A stretch of 6,590 nt of DNA from an uncultured Rhodanobacteraceae bacterium (GCA_937873105.1 CALMWD010000413.1:1-6590), one strand, 5' to 3'. Positions 1 through 6,320 are shown, counted from the first letter of the stretch. Translations and numbers: made by a program. Notes: a model not told the origin generated them from the sequence alone.

Positions 1-312
1 GACGACTTCGGCAAAGTCGACCTGCGCAGCGCCCGCATCGTCGAAGCCGAAGCGGTGCCGGAAGCGGACAAGCTGCTGCGCCTGAAACTCGACCTCGGCA
101 GCGAACAGCGGCAGGTCTTCGCCGGCATCAAGGCGGCCTACGACCCGGCCACGCTGGTCGGCCGCCTGACCGTCATGGTCGCGAACCTCGCCCCGCGCAA
201 GATGAAGTTCGGCATGAGCGAAGGCATGGTCCTGGCCGCCTCGGACGATCGCGGCGGCCCCTTCCTGCTCGGCCCCGACAGCGGCGCCCAGCCCGGCATG
301 AAGGTCAAGTAG
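1..312 (+). CDS. metG: Methionyl-tRNA synthetase, C-terminal tRNA-binding domain (5' truncated by window)
   Basis: The last 103 codons of methionyl-tRNA synthetase, which charges tRNA(Met) with methionine in the cytoplasm. Only the appended C-terminal OB-fold domain is in the window; the catalytic core lies upstream. The reading frame is open from base 1 to a TAG at 310-312. The translation begins [13 protein letters not shown] and contains [35 protein letters not shown] and a terminal PGMKVK. These closely match the E. coli MetG C-terminus, where this Trbp111-like domain supports dimerisation and non-specific tRNA binding. A free-standing Trbp111/CsaA protein has the same fold, but the frame enters from outside the window already in domain sequence, and the PGxxVK ending is typical of full MetG. 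The stop codon is unusual in forming part of the GTAG head of a REP-like repeat. Confidence 0.93.
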   Translation, partial: DDFGKVDLRSARIVEAEAVPEADKLLRLKLDLGSEQRQVFAGIKAAYDPATLVGRLTVMVANLAPRKMKFGMSEGMVLAASDDRGGPFLLGPDSGAQPGMKVK

Positions 313-354
313 GAGCGACCCACGGGTCGCGATGCTTTCGACCCCACGGGTCGC
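309..354 (+). repeat. REP-like doublet: GTAG head plus two tandem hairpins
   Basis: GTAG at 309-312 is followed by the perfect inverted repeat GCGACCC (315-321) / GGGTCGC (324-330) with a two-base centre. A second one, CGACCC (339-344) / GGGTCG (348-353), has a three-base loop. The two copies share CACGGGTCGC at 321-330 and 345-354, and the second carries one extra C. A GTAG tetranucleotide before a GC-rich hairpin is the known layout of REP elements mobilised by RAYT transposases, such as the SMAG repeats of Stenotrophomonas. Membership is inferred from structure, and no RAYT gene is in the window. The hairpins may protect the metG mRNA 3' end or help termination, but no run of T follows, so an intrinsic terminator is not supported. 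The upstream ATG at 332 of the next reading frame lies inside this repeat. Confidence 0.72.
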
Positions 355-427
355 CGCGCGCGTCGCGCAGGCGACGGACGACGTCGAAACCCTTGCGTTG
401 CGGCCGCCCACGACGCACCATCCGCGC

Positions 428-1720
428 ATGTCCGCGACCAAGACCATTGCCGTCGTCGGCGTCTCCGAGGAGACGACCGCCTTCCTGCGCCTGTTGCTGC
501 GCAAGGTGTCGGCCAAGTCGGACACCAAGTGGGTGTGGGGCAGCGAGGACGGCGCCGACCTCGTCATCGTCGACCCCAACCTGCTGGTCGGCGAAGCGGC
601 GCGCATCAAGGCGGAATCGGCCGGCGTGCACTACGCCGTCATCGTCGAGCCCGACCAGGTGGCGCAGGACGAACTGGTGCTGCGCCATCCGCTCGATGCC
701 GATCAACTGGCCAAGGTCGTCGCTGCTGCGGCCATGCCGCGCCAGGGCACGGCCGGCATCCAGCATGCCGACGAGAACTTCTACGAACCGCAGGCACCGG
801 CCGCGACGTCGCCGGCGCCGTCCTGGCAGGGCGCGCTCAGCGATTCGTTCCAGGAGCGCGCGGAACAGACCCGGGCGGCCCTGCTCGGGGTGTCCGCCGC
901 CGACAGCCTGGAAGTGGTGATCAAACGCGAGAAGGAGCAGCAGGAACAGCCGGATTTCCGCCAGTTCAAGCTCTCCGACGCCACCGTGGACGGCATCGGC
1001 GTGGCCGCGCCCGGCGCCGCCAGCACCCGCGCCGAAACGCGCGCGATCGAACGCACCGGGACACTCCAGGCCGGCATCTCCGGCGCCCGCGACGGCGCCC
1101 TGCTGACCAATGCACCGCTGATCGGCGCGGCACCGGAACGCGAGGACGGCGAACTGCCGTTCTACTTCGAGGCCGACGCACTCGGCGGTCCGTCGCAGAT
1201 CCAGATCGGCGACGCGCCGGCGCTGACGCTGGATCCCAAGAACGAGATGTTCCACGCCGACGCCAGCCTGTCGGCGCTCGAGGTCTATGCCCGCGGCAAG
1301 CTGCAGCGCTCGGCCTGGAAGAAACTGACCACCTCGGAGTTCAACCAGGCGCGTGCCTCGGCGCCGTCGCGGCCCTACTGGCACCTGCGCTGGCTGCACG
1401 CGTTGCTGCAGTCGAACGGGCGCCTCGCCCCGCACCTGGACCACGGCGGCACCTACCGCCTGAAGGAACAGGTGTTCATCGAGCCGGGCTATCGCTCGCA
1501 TGGCGCGGTCGCGGCGGTGATGGACGATCCGCTGCGCCTGAACGAGATCTCGGCGACGGCCAAGGTGCGCATGGAAACGGTGTTCGACCTGATCAATGCC
1601 TATGACGCGGTCGGCCGCATCGAATGGACGCCGCGCCAGCGCCTGGCCACGCAGCCGACCATCGAGGAAAAGCAGAAGGGCCTGCTGAACAAGCTGAAGT
1701 GGCCATTCGGCCGCGGCTGA
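428..1720 (+). CDS. Uncharacterised 430-residue protein with degenerate receiver-like N-terminus and putative C-terminal helix-turn-helix
   Basis: I do not recognise this protein. Residues 5-100 alternate strands and helices in the order of a response-regulator receiver: TIAVVGVS, helix 16-28, [16 protein letters not shown] with Asp49 where the phospho-acceptor would sit, HYAVIVEP, then HPLDADQL. The paired acids after strand 1 and the conserved Lys before Pro are not clearly present, so a pseudo-receiver is the better reading. Residues 105-240 are Ala/Pro/charged-rich and probably a flexible linker. Residues 241-405 look folded again. [20 protein letters not shown] (367-386), followed by a helix and a short strand, resembles a winged helix-turn-helix. 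The last 20 residues are basic. There is no signal peptide or membrane segment, so it is probably cytoplasmic. The frame extends upstream to 332, but that ATG lies in the REP hairpin; ATG 428 starts directly before the first strand. No clear Shine-Dalgarno precedes it. The function could be regulatory or scaffolding; both are inference. Confidence 0.82.
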   Translation: MSATKTIAVVGVSEETTAFLRLLLRKVSAKSDTKWVWGSEDGADLVIVDPNLLVGEAARIKAESAGVHYAVIVEPDQVAQDELVLRHPLDADQLAKVVAAAAMPRQGTAGIQHADENFYEPQAPAATSPAPSWQGALSDSFQERAEQTRAALLGVSAADSLEVVIKREKEQQEQPDFRQFKLSDATVDGIGVAAPGAASTRAETRAIERTGTLQAGISGARDGALLTNAPLIGAAPEREDGELPFYFEADALGGPSQIQIGDAPALTLDPKNEMFHADASLSALEVYARGKLQRSAWKKLTTSEFNQARASAPSRPYWHLRWLHALLQSNGRLAPHLDHGGTYRLKEQVFIEPGYRSHGAVAAVMDDPLRLNEISATAKVRMETVFDLINAYDAVGRIEWTPRQRLATQPTIEEKQKGLLNKLKWPFGRG

Positions 1721-1732
1721 GCCGTCGACGGC
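1721..1732. repeat. Perfect 12-bp palindrome upstream of purM, followed by GCCCGAA direct repeats
   Basis: GCCGTCGACGGC is a perfect two-fold symmetric sequence directly after the TGA of the preceding gene. Its centre lies about 45 bases before the inferred purM transcription start. Just beyond it, GCCCGAA occurs at 1731-1737 and again at 1743-1749, a 12-base step, and GCCCG recurs at 1750 and 1766. The palindrome could be an operator, but the motif is made of common GC-rich words and may be chance. It is not a good terminator, because A rather than T runs follow on the coding strand. Confidence 0.3.
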
Positions 1733-1755
1733 CCGAAAAAGCGCCCGAAGCCCGC

Positions 1756-1770
1756 TGGTATCATCGCCCG
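1756..1770 (+). promoter_or_regulatory. Predicted extended -10 promoter of purM
   Basis: TGG at 1756-1758 directly precedes TATCAT at 1759-1764, matching the extended -10 pattern TGnTATAAT with one mismatch in the hexamer. No -35 hexamer is evident 16-18 bases upstream, which fits a TGn-dependent promoter. The discriminator CGCCCG (1765-1770) is GC-rich, a feature associated with ppGpp/DksA-sensitive promoters in enterobacteria. Transcription would start near 1771, giving a leader of about 23 bases that contains a T6 run at 1773-1778. An almost identical element precedes the exporter operon at 5334-5348. Confidence 0.6.
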
Positions 1771-1793
1771 CCTTTTTTCGAGCGGATCGCCGC

Positions 1794-2831
1794 ATGAGCG
1801 CAGCTTCCCCCGGACTGACCTATCGCGACGCCGGCGTCGACATCGATGCCGGCAACGAAGTCGTCGAGCGCATCAAGCCCCTGGTGGCGCGCACCTTCCG
1901 CAAGGAGGTGATGGGCGGCCTCGGCGGCTTCGGGGCGCTGTTCAACATCGCCGGCAAGTACCGCGAACCGGTGCTGGTCTCCGGCACCGACGGCGTCGGC
2001 ACCAAGCTCAAGCTGGCGCAGCAGTTGAACCGCCACGACACGATCGGCATCGACCTGGTCGCGATGTGCGTGAACGACGTGCTGGTCCAGGGCGCCGAGC
2101 CGCTGTTCTTCCTCGACTACTTCGCCACCGGCAAGCTCGACGTCGCGACCACGGTCGCCGTCGTCGGCGGCATCGCCAAGGGCTGCGAACTGGCCGGTTG
2201 CGCCCTGATCGGCGGCGAAACCGCGGAGATGCCGGACATGTACGCGCCCGGCGAATACGACCTGGCCGGCTTCACGGTCGGCGCGGTCGAGCAATCGCAA
2301 CTGCTCGACGGCAAGAAGGTGCGCGCCGGCGACATCATCCTCGGCGTCGCCTCCAGCGGCCCCCATTCGAACGGCTATTCGCTGATCCGCCGCATCATCA
2401 GCCATGTCAACGCCAACCTCGGCGACAACCTCGGCGCGGTCTCGCTGGCCGACGCGCTGATGGCGCCGACCACGCTCTACGTCAAGCCGATGCTGGACCT
2501 GTTGCCCCAGATCGACGTGCACGCGATGGCACACATCACCGGCGGCGGCCTCAGCGAGAACATCATCCGCGTCGTGCCCGACGGGCTCGGCCTCGACATC
2601 GACGCCGGCGCCATCGTGCTGCCGCCGGTGTTCGACTGGCTGAAGCGCAGCGGCAACGTCGCACCCGCGGAAATGTGGCGCACCTTCAACTGCGGCATCG
2701 GCTTCACCCTGCTGCTCGACGCCGGCGACGTCGCCACCGCCAAGCGCCTGCTCGCCGGCCACGGCCTGGCCACGCGCGAAATCGGCCAGGTCGTCGCCCG
2801 CGACGGTGACGAGCGCGTGCGCATCGGCTGA
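1794..2831 (+). CDS. purM: Phosphoribosylformylglycinamidine cyclo-ligase (AIR synthetase)
   Basis: PurM closes the imidazole ring in step 5 of de novo purine synthesis: FGAM plus ATP gives aminoimidazole ribotide, ADP and phosphate, in the cytoplasm as a homodimer. At 345 residues it has the usual family length. Visible signatures in order are [12 protein letters not shown] (10-21), [13 protein letters not shown] (63-75, nucleotide-binding loop), [20 protein letters not shown] (87-106), GGETAEMP (140-147), [13 protein letters not shown] (187-199), [10 protein letters not shown] (247-256) and FNCGIG (298-303). All key blocks are intact. ATG 1794 leaves a short normal N-terminus, although its Shine-Dalgarno is poor. 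The stop overlaps the purN start by one base (TGATG), so the two genes form an operon with probable translational coupling, as in E. coli purMN. A predicted extended -10 promoter lies about 30 bases upstream. I see no purine riboswitch; the leader is too short for one. Confidence 0.97.
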   Translation: MSAASPGLTYRDAGVDIDAGNEVVERIKPLVARTFRKEVMGGLGGFGALFNIAGKYREPVLVSGTDGVGTKLKLAQQLNRHDTIGIDLVAMCVNDVLVQGAEPLFFLDYFATGKLDVATTVAVVGGIAKGCELAGCALIGGETAEMPDMYAPGEYDLAGFTVGAVEQSQLLDGKKVRAGDIILGVASSGPHSNGYSLIRRIISHVNANLGDNLGAVSLADALMAPTTLYVKPMLDLLPQIDVHAMAHITGGGLSENIIRVVPDGLGLDIDAGAIVLPPVFDWLKRSGNVAPAEMWRTFNCGIGFTLLLDAGDVATAKRLLAGHGLATREIGQVVARDGDERVRIG

Positions 2832-3466
2832 TGCTGCGCGTCGCGGTCCTCGCCTCCGGGCGCGGCAGCAATCTGCGCGCCCTGCTCGACGCCATCCGCC
2901 GCGGCGATCTCGACGCGTGCATCGTCGGCGTCTTCCGCGACACGGCGACCGCGGGCGCGCGCGCCCCTGCCCGCGATGCCGGCAGCGCCGCCACCCATGT
3001 CGATCCGAAGGCCTGCGCGACCCGACTCGACTTCGATCGCGCGCTGTTCGATCGCGTCGACGCCAGCGGCGCCGACCTGATCGTCTGCGCCGGCTTCATG
3101 CGCATCCTCTCGCCCGAGGTCGTGGCGCCGCGGGTGGCGCGCATGATCAACATCCACCCGTCGCTGCTGCCGCGGTATCCCGGCCTGCACACGCACCAGC
3201 GCGCGCTCGACGCCGGCGACCGCGAACACGGCGCCAGCGTGCACGTCGTGATCCCGGCGCTCGACGCCGGGCCGGTGATCGCGCAGACGCGCCTCGCGAT
3301 CGAAGCCGGCGATACCGCCGAGACCCTGGCCGCGCGCCTGCTGCCGCGTGAACACCGCCTGCTGGTCCAGGTCGTGCGCTGGTGCGGCGAACGGCGGCTG
3401 CGCTTCGATGCCGAGCGCGTGCACTTCGATGAGCGGCTGCTGACCGGGCCGCTCGCGGTCGATTGA
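2831..3466 (+). CDS. purN: Phosphoribosylglycinamide formyltransferase (GAR transformylase 1)
   Basis: PurN moves the formyl group of 10-formyl-tetrahydrofolate onto GAR to make FGAR, step 3 of purine synthesis. It is a 211-residue cytoplasmic enzyme, the expected size. The N-terminal phosphate-binding strand-loop reads VAVLASGRGSNLRALL (4-19). ADLIVCAGFMRILSP (81-95) leads to MINIHPSLLPRYPGLHTH (105-122). The catalytic set Asn107, His109 and Asp145 corresponds to E. coli Asn106, His108 and Asp144, and HGASVHVV (133-140) matches the folate-binding region. The ATG shares its A with the purM stop codon, so translation is very likely coupled to purM and no separate ribosome site is needed. The protein should be fully active. 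The folate-independent enzyme PurT does the same step but has an ATP-grasp fold not seen here. Confidence 0.97.
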   Translation: MLRVAVLASGRGSNLRALLDAIRRGDLDACIVGVFRDTATAGARAPARDAGSAATHVDPKACATRLDFDRALFDRVDASGADLIVCAGFMRILSPEVVAPRVARMINIHPSLLPRYPGLHTHQRALDAGDREHGASVHVVIPALDAGPVIAQTRLAIEAGDTAETLAARLLPREHRLLVQVVRWCGERRLRFDAERVHFDERLLTGPLAVD

Positions 3467-3488
3467 ACCTTTGCGTTCGGCGCGGACT

Positions 3489-3500
3489 CAGAATCGCCCG
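3489..3500 (+). promoter_or_regulatory. Weak candidate promoter before the DUF3108 gene
   Basis: CAGAAT (3489-3494) followed by CGCCCG (3495-3500) has the same hexamer-plus-discriminator layout as the purM promoter but lacks the TG extension. TTGAAC at 3463-3468, overlapping the purN stop, is a possible -35 with a long 20-base spacer. A CGGAG ribosome site at 3521-3525 then precedes ATG 3534. It may let the gene be expressed apart from purMN, but read-through from purM is equally possible. Confidence 0.33.
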
Positions 3501-3533
3501 CGTACCCTGCACGCCGATCCCGGAGACGATTGC

Positions 3534-4226
3534 ATGACCCGTTTGTTGGCCGCCCTGTTCCTGTCGCTCGTCGTCCCCCTGGCCCATGCGAGCGACACCC
3601 CGATCCAGCCGTTCAAGTCCGAGTACGCGCTGATCCGCAACGGCGAACGCATCGGCGAGGCGCGCATCGAACTGGTCCAGGGCAAGGACGGCTGGCAGTT
3701 CTCGACGCATTCCGAGGGTACCGAGGGCCTGGCCGGCTTCGCCGGCGTGCGCATCGACGAGAACAGCACCTTCCGCTGGCAGGACGGCCGCCCGGAGACC
3801 ATGCACTACCGCTACTTCCAGAAGGCGGCCTGGAAGAAGCGCAATCGCAGCATCGACGTCGACCATGCCGCGCGGCGCATCGCCGCCGGCGACGACAAGG
3901 GTTCGGCGAGCCTCGACTATGCCGCGGCCACGGTCGACCGCAACCTGGTCGTGCTCGCGCTCGCCGCCGACCTGAAGGCCCGGCGCGACCGCCTCGAATA
4001 CCGCGTCGCCGACAAGCGCGAGATCGGCACGCACCGCTACCAGGTCGTCGGCAAGGAAACCGTGGCCACCGCGCGCGGACGCTTCGACTGCATCAAGGTC
4101 GAACGCCTCCGCGAAAAGGCCGGCCGCACCACCACCACCTGGATCGCGCCCGCGCTCGGGTACGCGCCGGTGCGCATCCTGCAGAGGGAACCGGACGGCG
4201 AAACCCTGGAAATGCTGCTGCGCTGA
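3534..4226 (+). CDS. DUF3108 family secreted (periplasmic) protein
   Basis: A 230-residue protein with a clear Sec signal peptide: MTR, a hydrophobic stretch at 4-16 and an AHA cleavage site after residue 19. The mature part starts SDTPIQPFKSEYALIRNGERIG and is rich in short strands. Aromatic and charged residues alternate (HYRYFQKAAWKKRNRSIDVD), and it ends with FDCIKVER (about 184-191), TTTTWIAP and a closing LQREPDGETLEMLL. This pattern of an early YxxxxNGxxIG strand and a late conversion-like W-x-AP strand is typical of DUF3108 (PF11306), a family of unknown function thought to form a periplasmic beta fold. The frame extends to TTG 3471, but ATG 3534 is chosen for the signal peptide and the CGGAG eight bases upstream. 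The gene follows purN by 67 bases in the same direction; a functional link to purines is not implied. Its stop abuts that of the convergent cyclase. Confidence 0.85.
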   Translation: MTRLLAALFLSLVVPLAHASDTPIQPFKSEYALIRNGERIGEARIELVQGKDGWQFSTHSEGTEGLAGFAGVRIDENSTFRWQDGRPETMHYRYFQKAAWKKRNRSIDVDHAARRIAAGDDKGSASLDYAAATVDRNLVVLALAADLKARRDRLEYRVADKREIGTHRYQVVGKETVATARGRFDCIKVERLREKAGRTTTTWIAPALGYAPVRILQREPDGETLEMLLR

Positions 4227-4231
4227 TCAGC
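4222..4231. repeat. Palindrome containing both convergent stop codons
   Basis: GCTGATCAGC is a perfect 10-bp palindrome. Its left half holds the TGA (4224-4226) of the DUF3108 gene and its right half the TGA of the cyclase (read on the minus strand from 4229 to 4227). The coding regions therefore meet with no gap. It has no loop and no flanking T-run, so it is not a recognisable terminator. Confidence 0.6.
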
Positions 4232-5276
4232 CGCGCATCACCCGATTGCGTCCCGCGCCCTTGGCCTTGTACAGCGCCTTGTCGGCGGCGGTGATGACCT
4301 CCTTCGGCGTCTTGCGCTTGTCGCTGCGCTCGGCGATGCCGATGCTGGCGGTGACCTTCACGTCCCTGGGCTTGCCCGGCTTGCCGTCGCGGCCGATCGG
4401 GCGGATGCGGATGGCACGCGCCTCGATGGCGGCGCGCACGGCTTCGAGCCAGTCGTCGGCGCGTTCGACCGCGGCGTCCTCGAACACGATGCAGAACTCT
4501 TCGCCCCCATAGCGATAGGGCGCGCCGCCGGCATGCCGGCGCAGGCGGGCCGCGACTTCGCGCAGGACCACGTCGCCGGCGGCGTGCCCGTGGGTGTCGT
4601 TGAAGGACTTGAAGTGATCGATGTCGACCATCGCGATCGCATACCGACCCGACAATTTCTCCAGCGCCTCGTCCAGCGCACGCCGGTTGCGCAGGCCCGA
4701 GAGCGCATCGACGAAGGCCATGCGATAGGCGCCGTAGAGCAGGCCGAGCACGACGACACCGCCGCTCGCCGCCAGCGACTGAAGCGCCCGCGACGCGTCG
4801 TGCCAGACCGCCAACGCCAGCGCCGCCGCGAGCAGGGCCAGGCTGGCGGTGAGTTCCGCCATCGCGCCGCGCAGGATCCATCGCAGCAGGCAGCACGCCG
4901 CCGCGAGCAGCACCATGGCCATGGCGCCGCGGCCGGGATCGTTGCCCGGCCACAGTCCGATCAGGAAGCGGTCGAGGCGGTCGATCACGTGCGCCGGCGC
5001 ATGCAGGCTCATCAGCAACGCGAACGCGAACAACAACAGCCAGCCGGCGTTGCGCCTGGTGCGCCAGCGCGCCTCCGGCATGACCGCGGCGACCAGCCAC
5101 AGCATCGGCGCAAACGCCAGGCTCGACTGCAGCGCACGCGCGCCGCCGTCGACGCGCGCCGCGACCACGGCCCCGAGCACGGTCGCGACCAGCAGCAACC
5201 GATGCCGCGAGAAGCCGATCGCGAGCACGAACGAGAGCGCGGCCAGCACGCCGGCGGACCAGGAAAGCGTCGTCAT
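4227..5276 (-). CDS. Membrane-anchored diguanylate cyclase (GGEEF, no RxxD I-site)
   Basis: A 349-residue protein that should make cyclic di-GMP from two GTP at the inner membrane. Residues 1-186 are strongly hydrophobic, with roughly six or seven membrane segments (about 5-22, 27-40, 51-66, 77-92, 116-135, 141-158, 170-186). No named sensor domain is recognisable. The GGDEF domain follows: DALSGLRNRR (190-199), MVDIDHFKSFND (216-227) with metal-binding Asp218, NDTHGHAAGD (226-235), RYGGEEF (255-261), VTASIGIA (308-315) and ADKALYKAKGAGRN (331-344). All substrate and metal motifs are present, so activity is likely. Nine residues before GGEEF the inhibitory RxxD is replaced by HAGG (248-251), so product inhibition at a primary I-site is not expected. 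ATG at 5276 is preferred because the first membrane helix begins at residue 4; ATGs at 5297 and 5318 are possible. The gene is divergent from the exporter operon and convergent with the DUF3108 gene. Confidence 0.93.
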   Translation of the reverse strand: MTTLSWSAGVLAALSFVLAIGFSRHRLLLVATVLGAVVAARVDGGARALQSSLAFAPMLWLVAAVMPEARWRTRRNAGWLLLFAFALLMSLHAPAHVIDRLDRFLIGLWPGNDPGRGAMAMVLLAAACCLLRWILRGAMAELTASLALLAAALALAVWHDASRALQSLAASGGVVVLGLLYGAYRMAFVDALSGLRNRRALDEALEKLSGRYAIAMVDIDHFKSFNDTHGHAAGDVVLREVAARLRRHAGGAPYRYGGEEFCIVFEDAAVERADDWLEAVRAAIEARAIRIRPIGRDGKPGKPRDVKVTASIGIAERSDKRKTPKEVITAADKALYKAKGAGRNRVMRG

Positions 5277-5281
5277 GGATG

Positions 5282-5296
5282 CGCCGGAACTTAACA
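5282..5296 (-). promoter_or_regulatory. Weak candidate extended -10 promoter of the cyclase gene
   Basis: Read on the minus strand, TGT (5296-5294) precedes TAAGTT (5293-5288) and then the GC-rich CCGGCG. The hexamer matches consensus at only three positions. If used, it would start transcription a few bases before ATG 5276 and give a nearly leaderless message, which would fit the absence of a Shine-Dalgarno there. It overlaps the alternative upstream ATG at 5297, which argues for the shorter start if it is real. Confidence 0.25.
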
Positions 5297-5333
5297 TGGG
5301 GGCTCGCCGCGACGACATGCGTCGAATGCGGAT

Positions 5334-5348
5334 TGCTACCATCGCCCG
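5334..5348 (+). promoter_or_regulatory. Predicted extended -10 promoter of the exporter operon
   Basis: TGC (5334-5336) plus TACCAT (5337-5342) plus CGCCCG (5343-5348) differs from the purM element at only two of fifteen positions. No -35 box stands out. Transcription would begin near 5349, followed by a strong ribosome site at 5355-5360. It lies in the 93-bp divergent gap shared with the cyclase gene. Confidence 0.55.
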
Positions 5349-5354
5349 ATCTTC

Positions 5355-5360
5355 CGGAGG
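5355..5360 (+). promoter_or_regulatory. Strong Shine-Dalgarno of the membrane-fusion protein gene
   Basis: CGGAGG ends nine bases before ATG 5370. It is the best ribosome site in the window and decides the start in favour of 5370 over the in-frame ATG at 5376. Confidence 0.75.
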
Positions 5361-5369
5361 CTGTCGACG

Positions 5370-6320
5370 ATGCGCATGATCCTGTCCTGCCTGCTGGCCG
5401 CGCTGGCGCTGGCCGGCTGCCGCGACGCCGAACCGGAGGCCGCGCTCGGCACGGTGGAGTGGGATCGGGTCGAACTGGTCGCGACCGCAGCAGAACCGAT
5501 CACGGCCCTCGCCGTCCGCGAGGGCGACACGGTGGCGCAGGGCCAGCTCGTGTTCGAACAACGCGCCGATCGCGCCGAAGCCGAACTGGCCGCCGCCGCC
5601 GCCGAACTGGAACGGACGCGGCAATGGCTGGCGGAACAACAGGCCGGCGCCCGTCCCGAACAGAAGCGCGAAGCGGCGGCACGGGTCGAGCGCGCCCGCG
5701 CCGCGCTGAAACTGGCGGAAGCCGAACAGGCGCGCGGCCTGGGATTGAAGGCGCGCGGCCTGGTCAGCGCCGCCGAACTCGATCGCCTCGGCGGCGCCGC
5801 CGAACTGGCGCGCGCCGAGCTCGCCGCGGCGCGTGCCAGCCAGGACCTGCTGAACGCCGGCACCCGCAGCGAAGCCCTGGCGCAGACGCGGGCGGCCGTC
5901 GCTGCCGCCGAGCAACGCCTCGACGCCCTGCGCATCACCCGCGAGCGCCTGCGCCAGCGCGCGCCCGTCGCCGGCCGCGTCGAATCGCTGCCGCTGGACA
6001 TCGGCGACACGCCGACCACCGGCGCGACCGTGGCGACACTGCTGGTCGGCGCCCAGCCCCATGCCCGCGTCTACCTGTCGCCGACGCAGCGCGCCCGCGC
6101 CCGCATCGGCAGCCGCTACGCGGTCAGGGTCCATGGCCGCGAAGCCGCCCTCAACGCGCGGGTGCGCATGCTCGCCGCCGAGGCCGGCTTCACGCCCTAC
6201 TACGCGCTCAGCGGCAACGACGCGAACCGGCTCGCCTATCTCGCTGAACTCGAGTTCGAGGCCGGCAGCGCCGTCGACCTCGCGGCCGGGCTGCCGGTCG
6301 AAGCCACGCCGCAGCCATGA
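5370..6320 (+). CDS. HlyD/YbhG-type membrane-fusion lipoprotein of an ABC exporter
   Basis: A 316-residue periplasmic adaptor expected to link an inner-membrane ABC exporter to an outer-membrane channel. Residues 1-17 form a lipoprotein signal with lipobox LAGC (14-17), so Cys17 should be acylated. The first half-lipoyl segment is near 40-64 (ITALAVREGDTVAQGQLVFE). An Ala/Glu/Arg-rich coiled-coil hairpin spans about 65-195, and the second lipoyl half is APVAGRVESLPLDIGD (198-213). The beta-barrel part contains AEAGFTPYY (270-278) and ends LAAGLPVEA (304-312). The AEFTP-like motif and the paired AGxRxE segments in the hairpin (92-97, 163-168) resemble E. coli YbhG. The usual family members carry an uncleaved membrane anchor, whereas this one has a lipid anchor. 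Position +2 is Arg, not the Asp used for inner-membrane retention in E. coli. The stop overlaps the next start (ATGA), showing an operon with the ATPase. The substrate is unknown. Confidence 0.9.
   Translation: MRMILSCLLAALALAGCRDAEPEAALGTVEWDRVELVATAAEPITALAVREGDTVAQGQLVFEQRADRAEAELAAAAAELERTRQWLAEQQAGARPEQKREAAARVERARAALKLAEAEQARGLGLKARGLVSAAELDRLGGAAELARAELAAARASQDLLNAGTRSEALAQTRAAVAAAEQRLDALRITRERLRQRAPVAGRVESLPLDIGDTPTTGATVATLLVGAQPHARVYLSPTQRARARIGSRYAVRVHGREAALNARVRMLAAEAGFTPYYALSGNDANRLAYLAELEFEAGSAVDLAAGLPVEATPQP

Noticed and set aside
1709..1740. Possible intrinsic terminator after the 430-residue gene
   Set aside because: Short stems can be drawn (GGCCG/CGGCC outside CGGC/GCCG), but they are followed by an A-run, not a T-run, on the coding strand.
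1773..1778. T6 run as a terminator in the purM leader
   Set aside because: The bases before it cannot form a GC-rich stem (CGCCCGCC has no complement close by), and it lies downstream of the purM promoter.
305..1795. 496-codon open frame on the minus strand opposite the 430-residue gene
   Set aside because: It mirrors the plus-strand gene, is Arg/Gly-rich with no recognisable domain, and runs through the REP and the purM promoter. High GC readily creates such antisense frames.
1761..2762. 333-codon minus-strand frame opposite purM
   Set aside because: purM is unmistakable on the plus strand, and the antisense translation is low-complexity with no family resemblance.
3147..4034. 295-codon minus-strand frame spanning purN and the DUF3108 gene
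   Set aside because: It crosses two real genes and the gap between them, with Arg/Ala-rich shadow sequence and no motif.
4533..5294. 253-codon plus-strand frame opposite the cyclase
   Set aside because: The translation is Gln/Arg/His-rich, typical of the complement of a Leu/Ala-rich membrane protein.
5580..5830. Repeated GCCGAACTGG words in the adaptor gene
   Set aside because: They encode recurring Ala-Glu-Leu of the coiled-coil hairpin with one preferred codon set, so coding explains them.
5277..6134. Extension of the cyclase frame upstream to 6134
   Set aside because: The extension is antisense to the adaptor lipoprotein and lacks motifs. The membrane region starts at the ATG at 5276.
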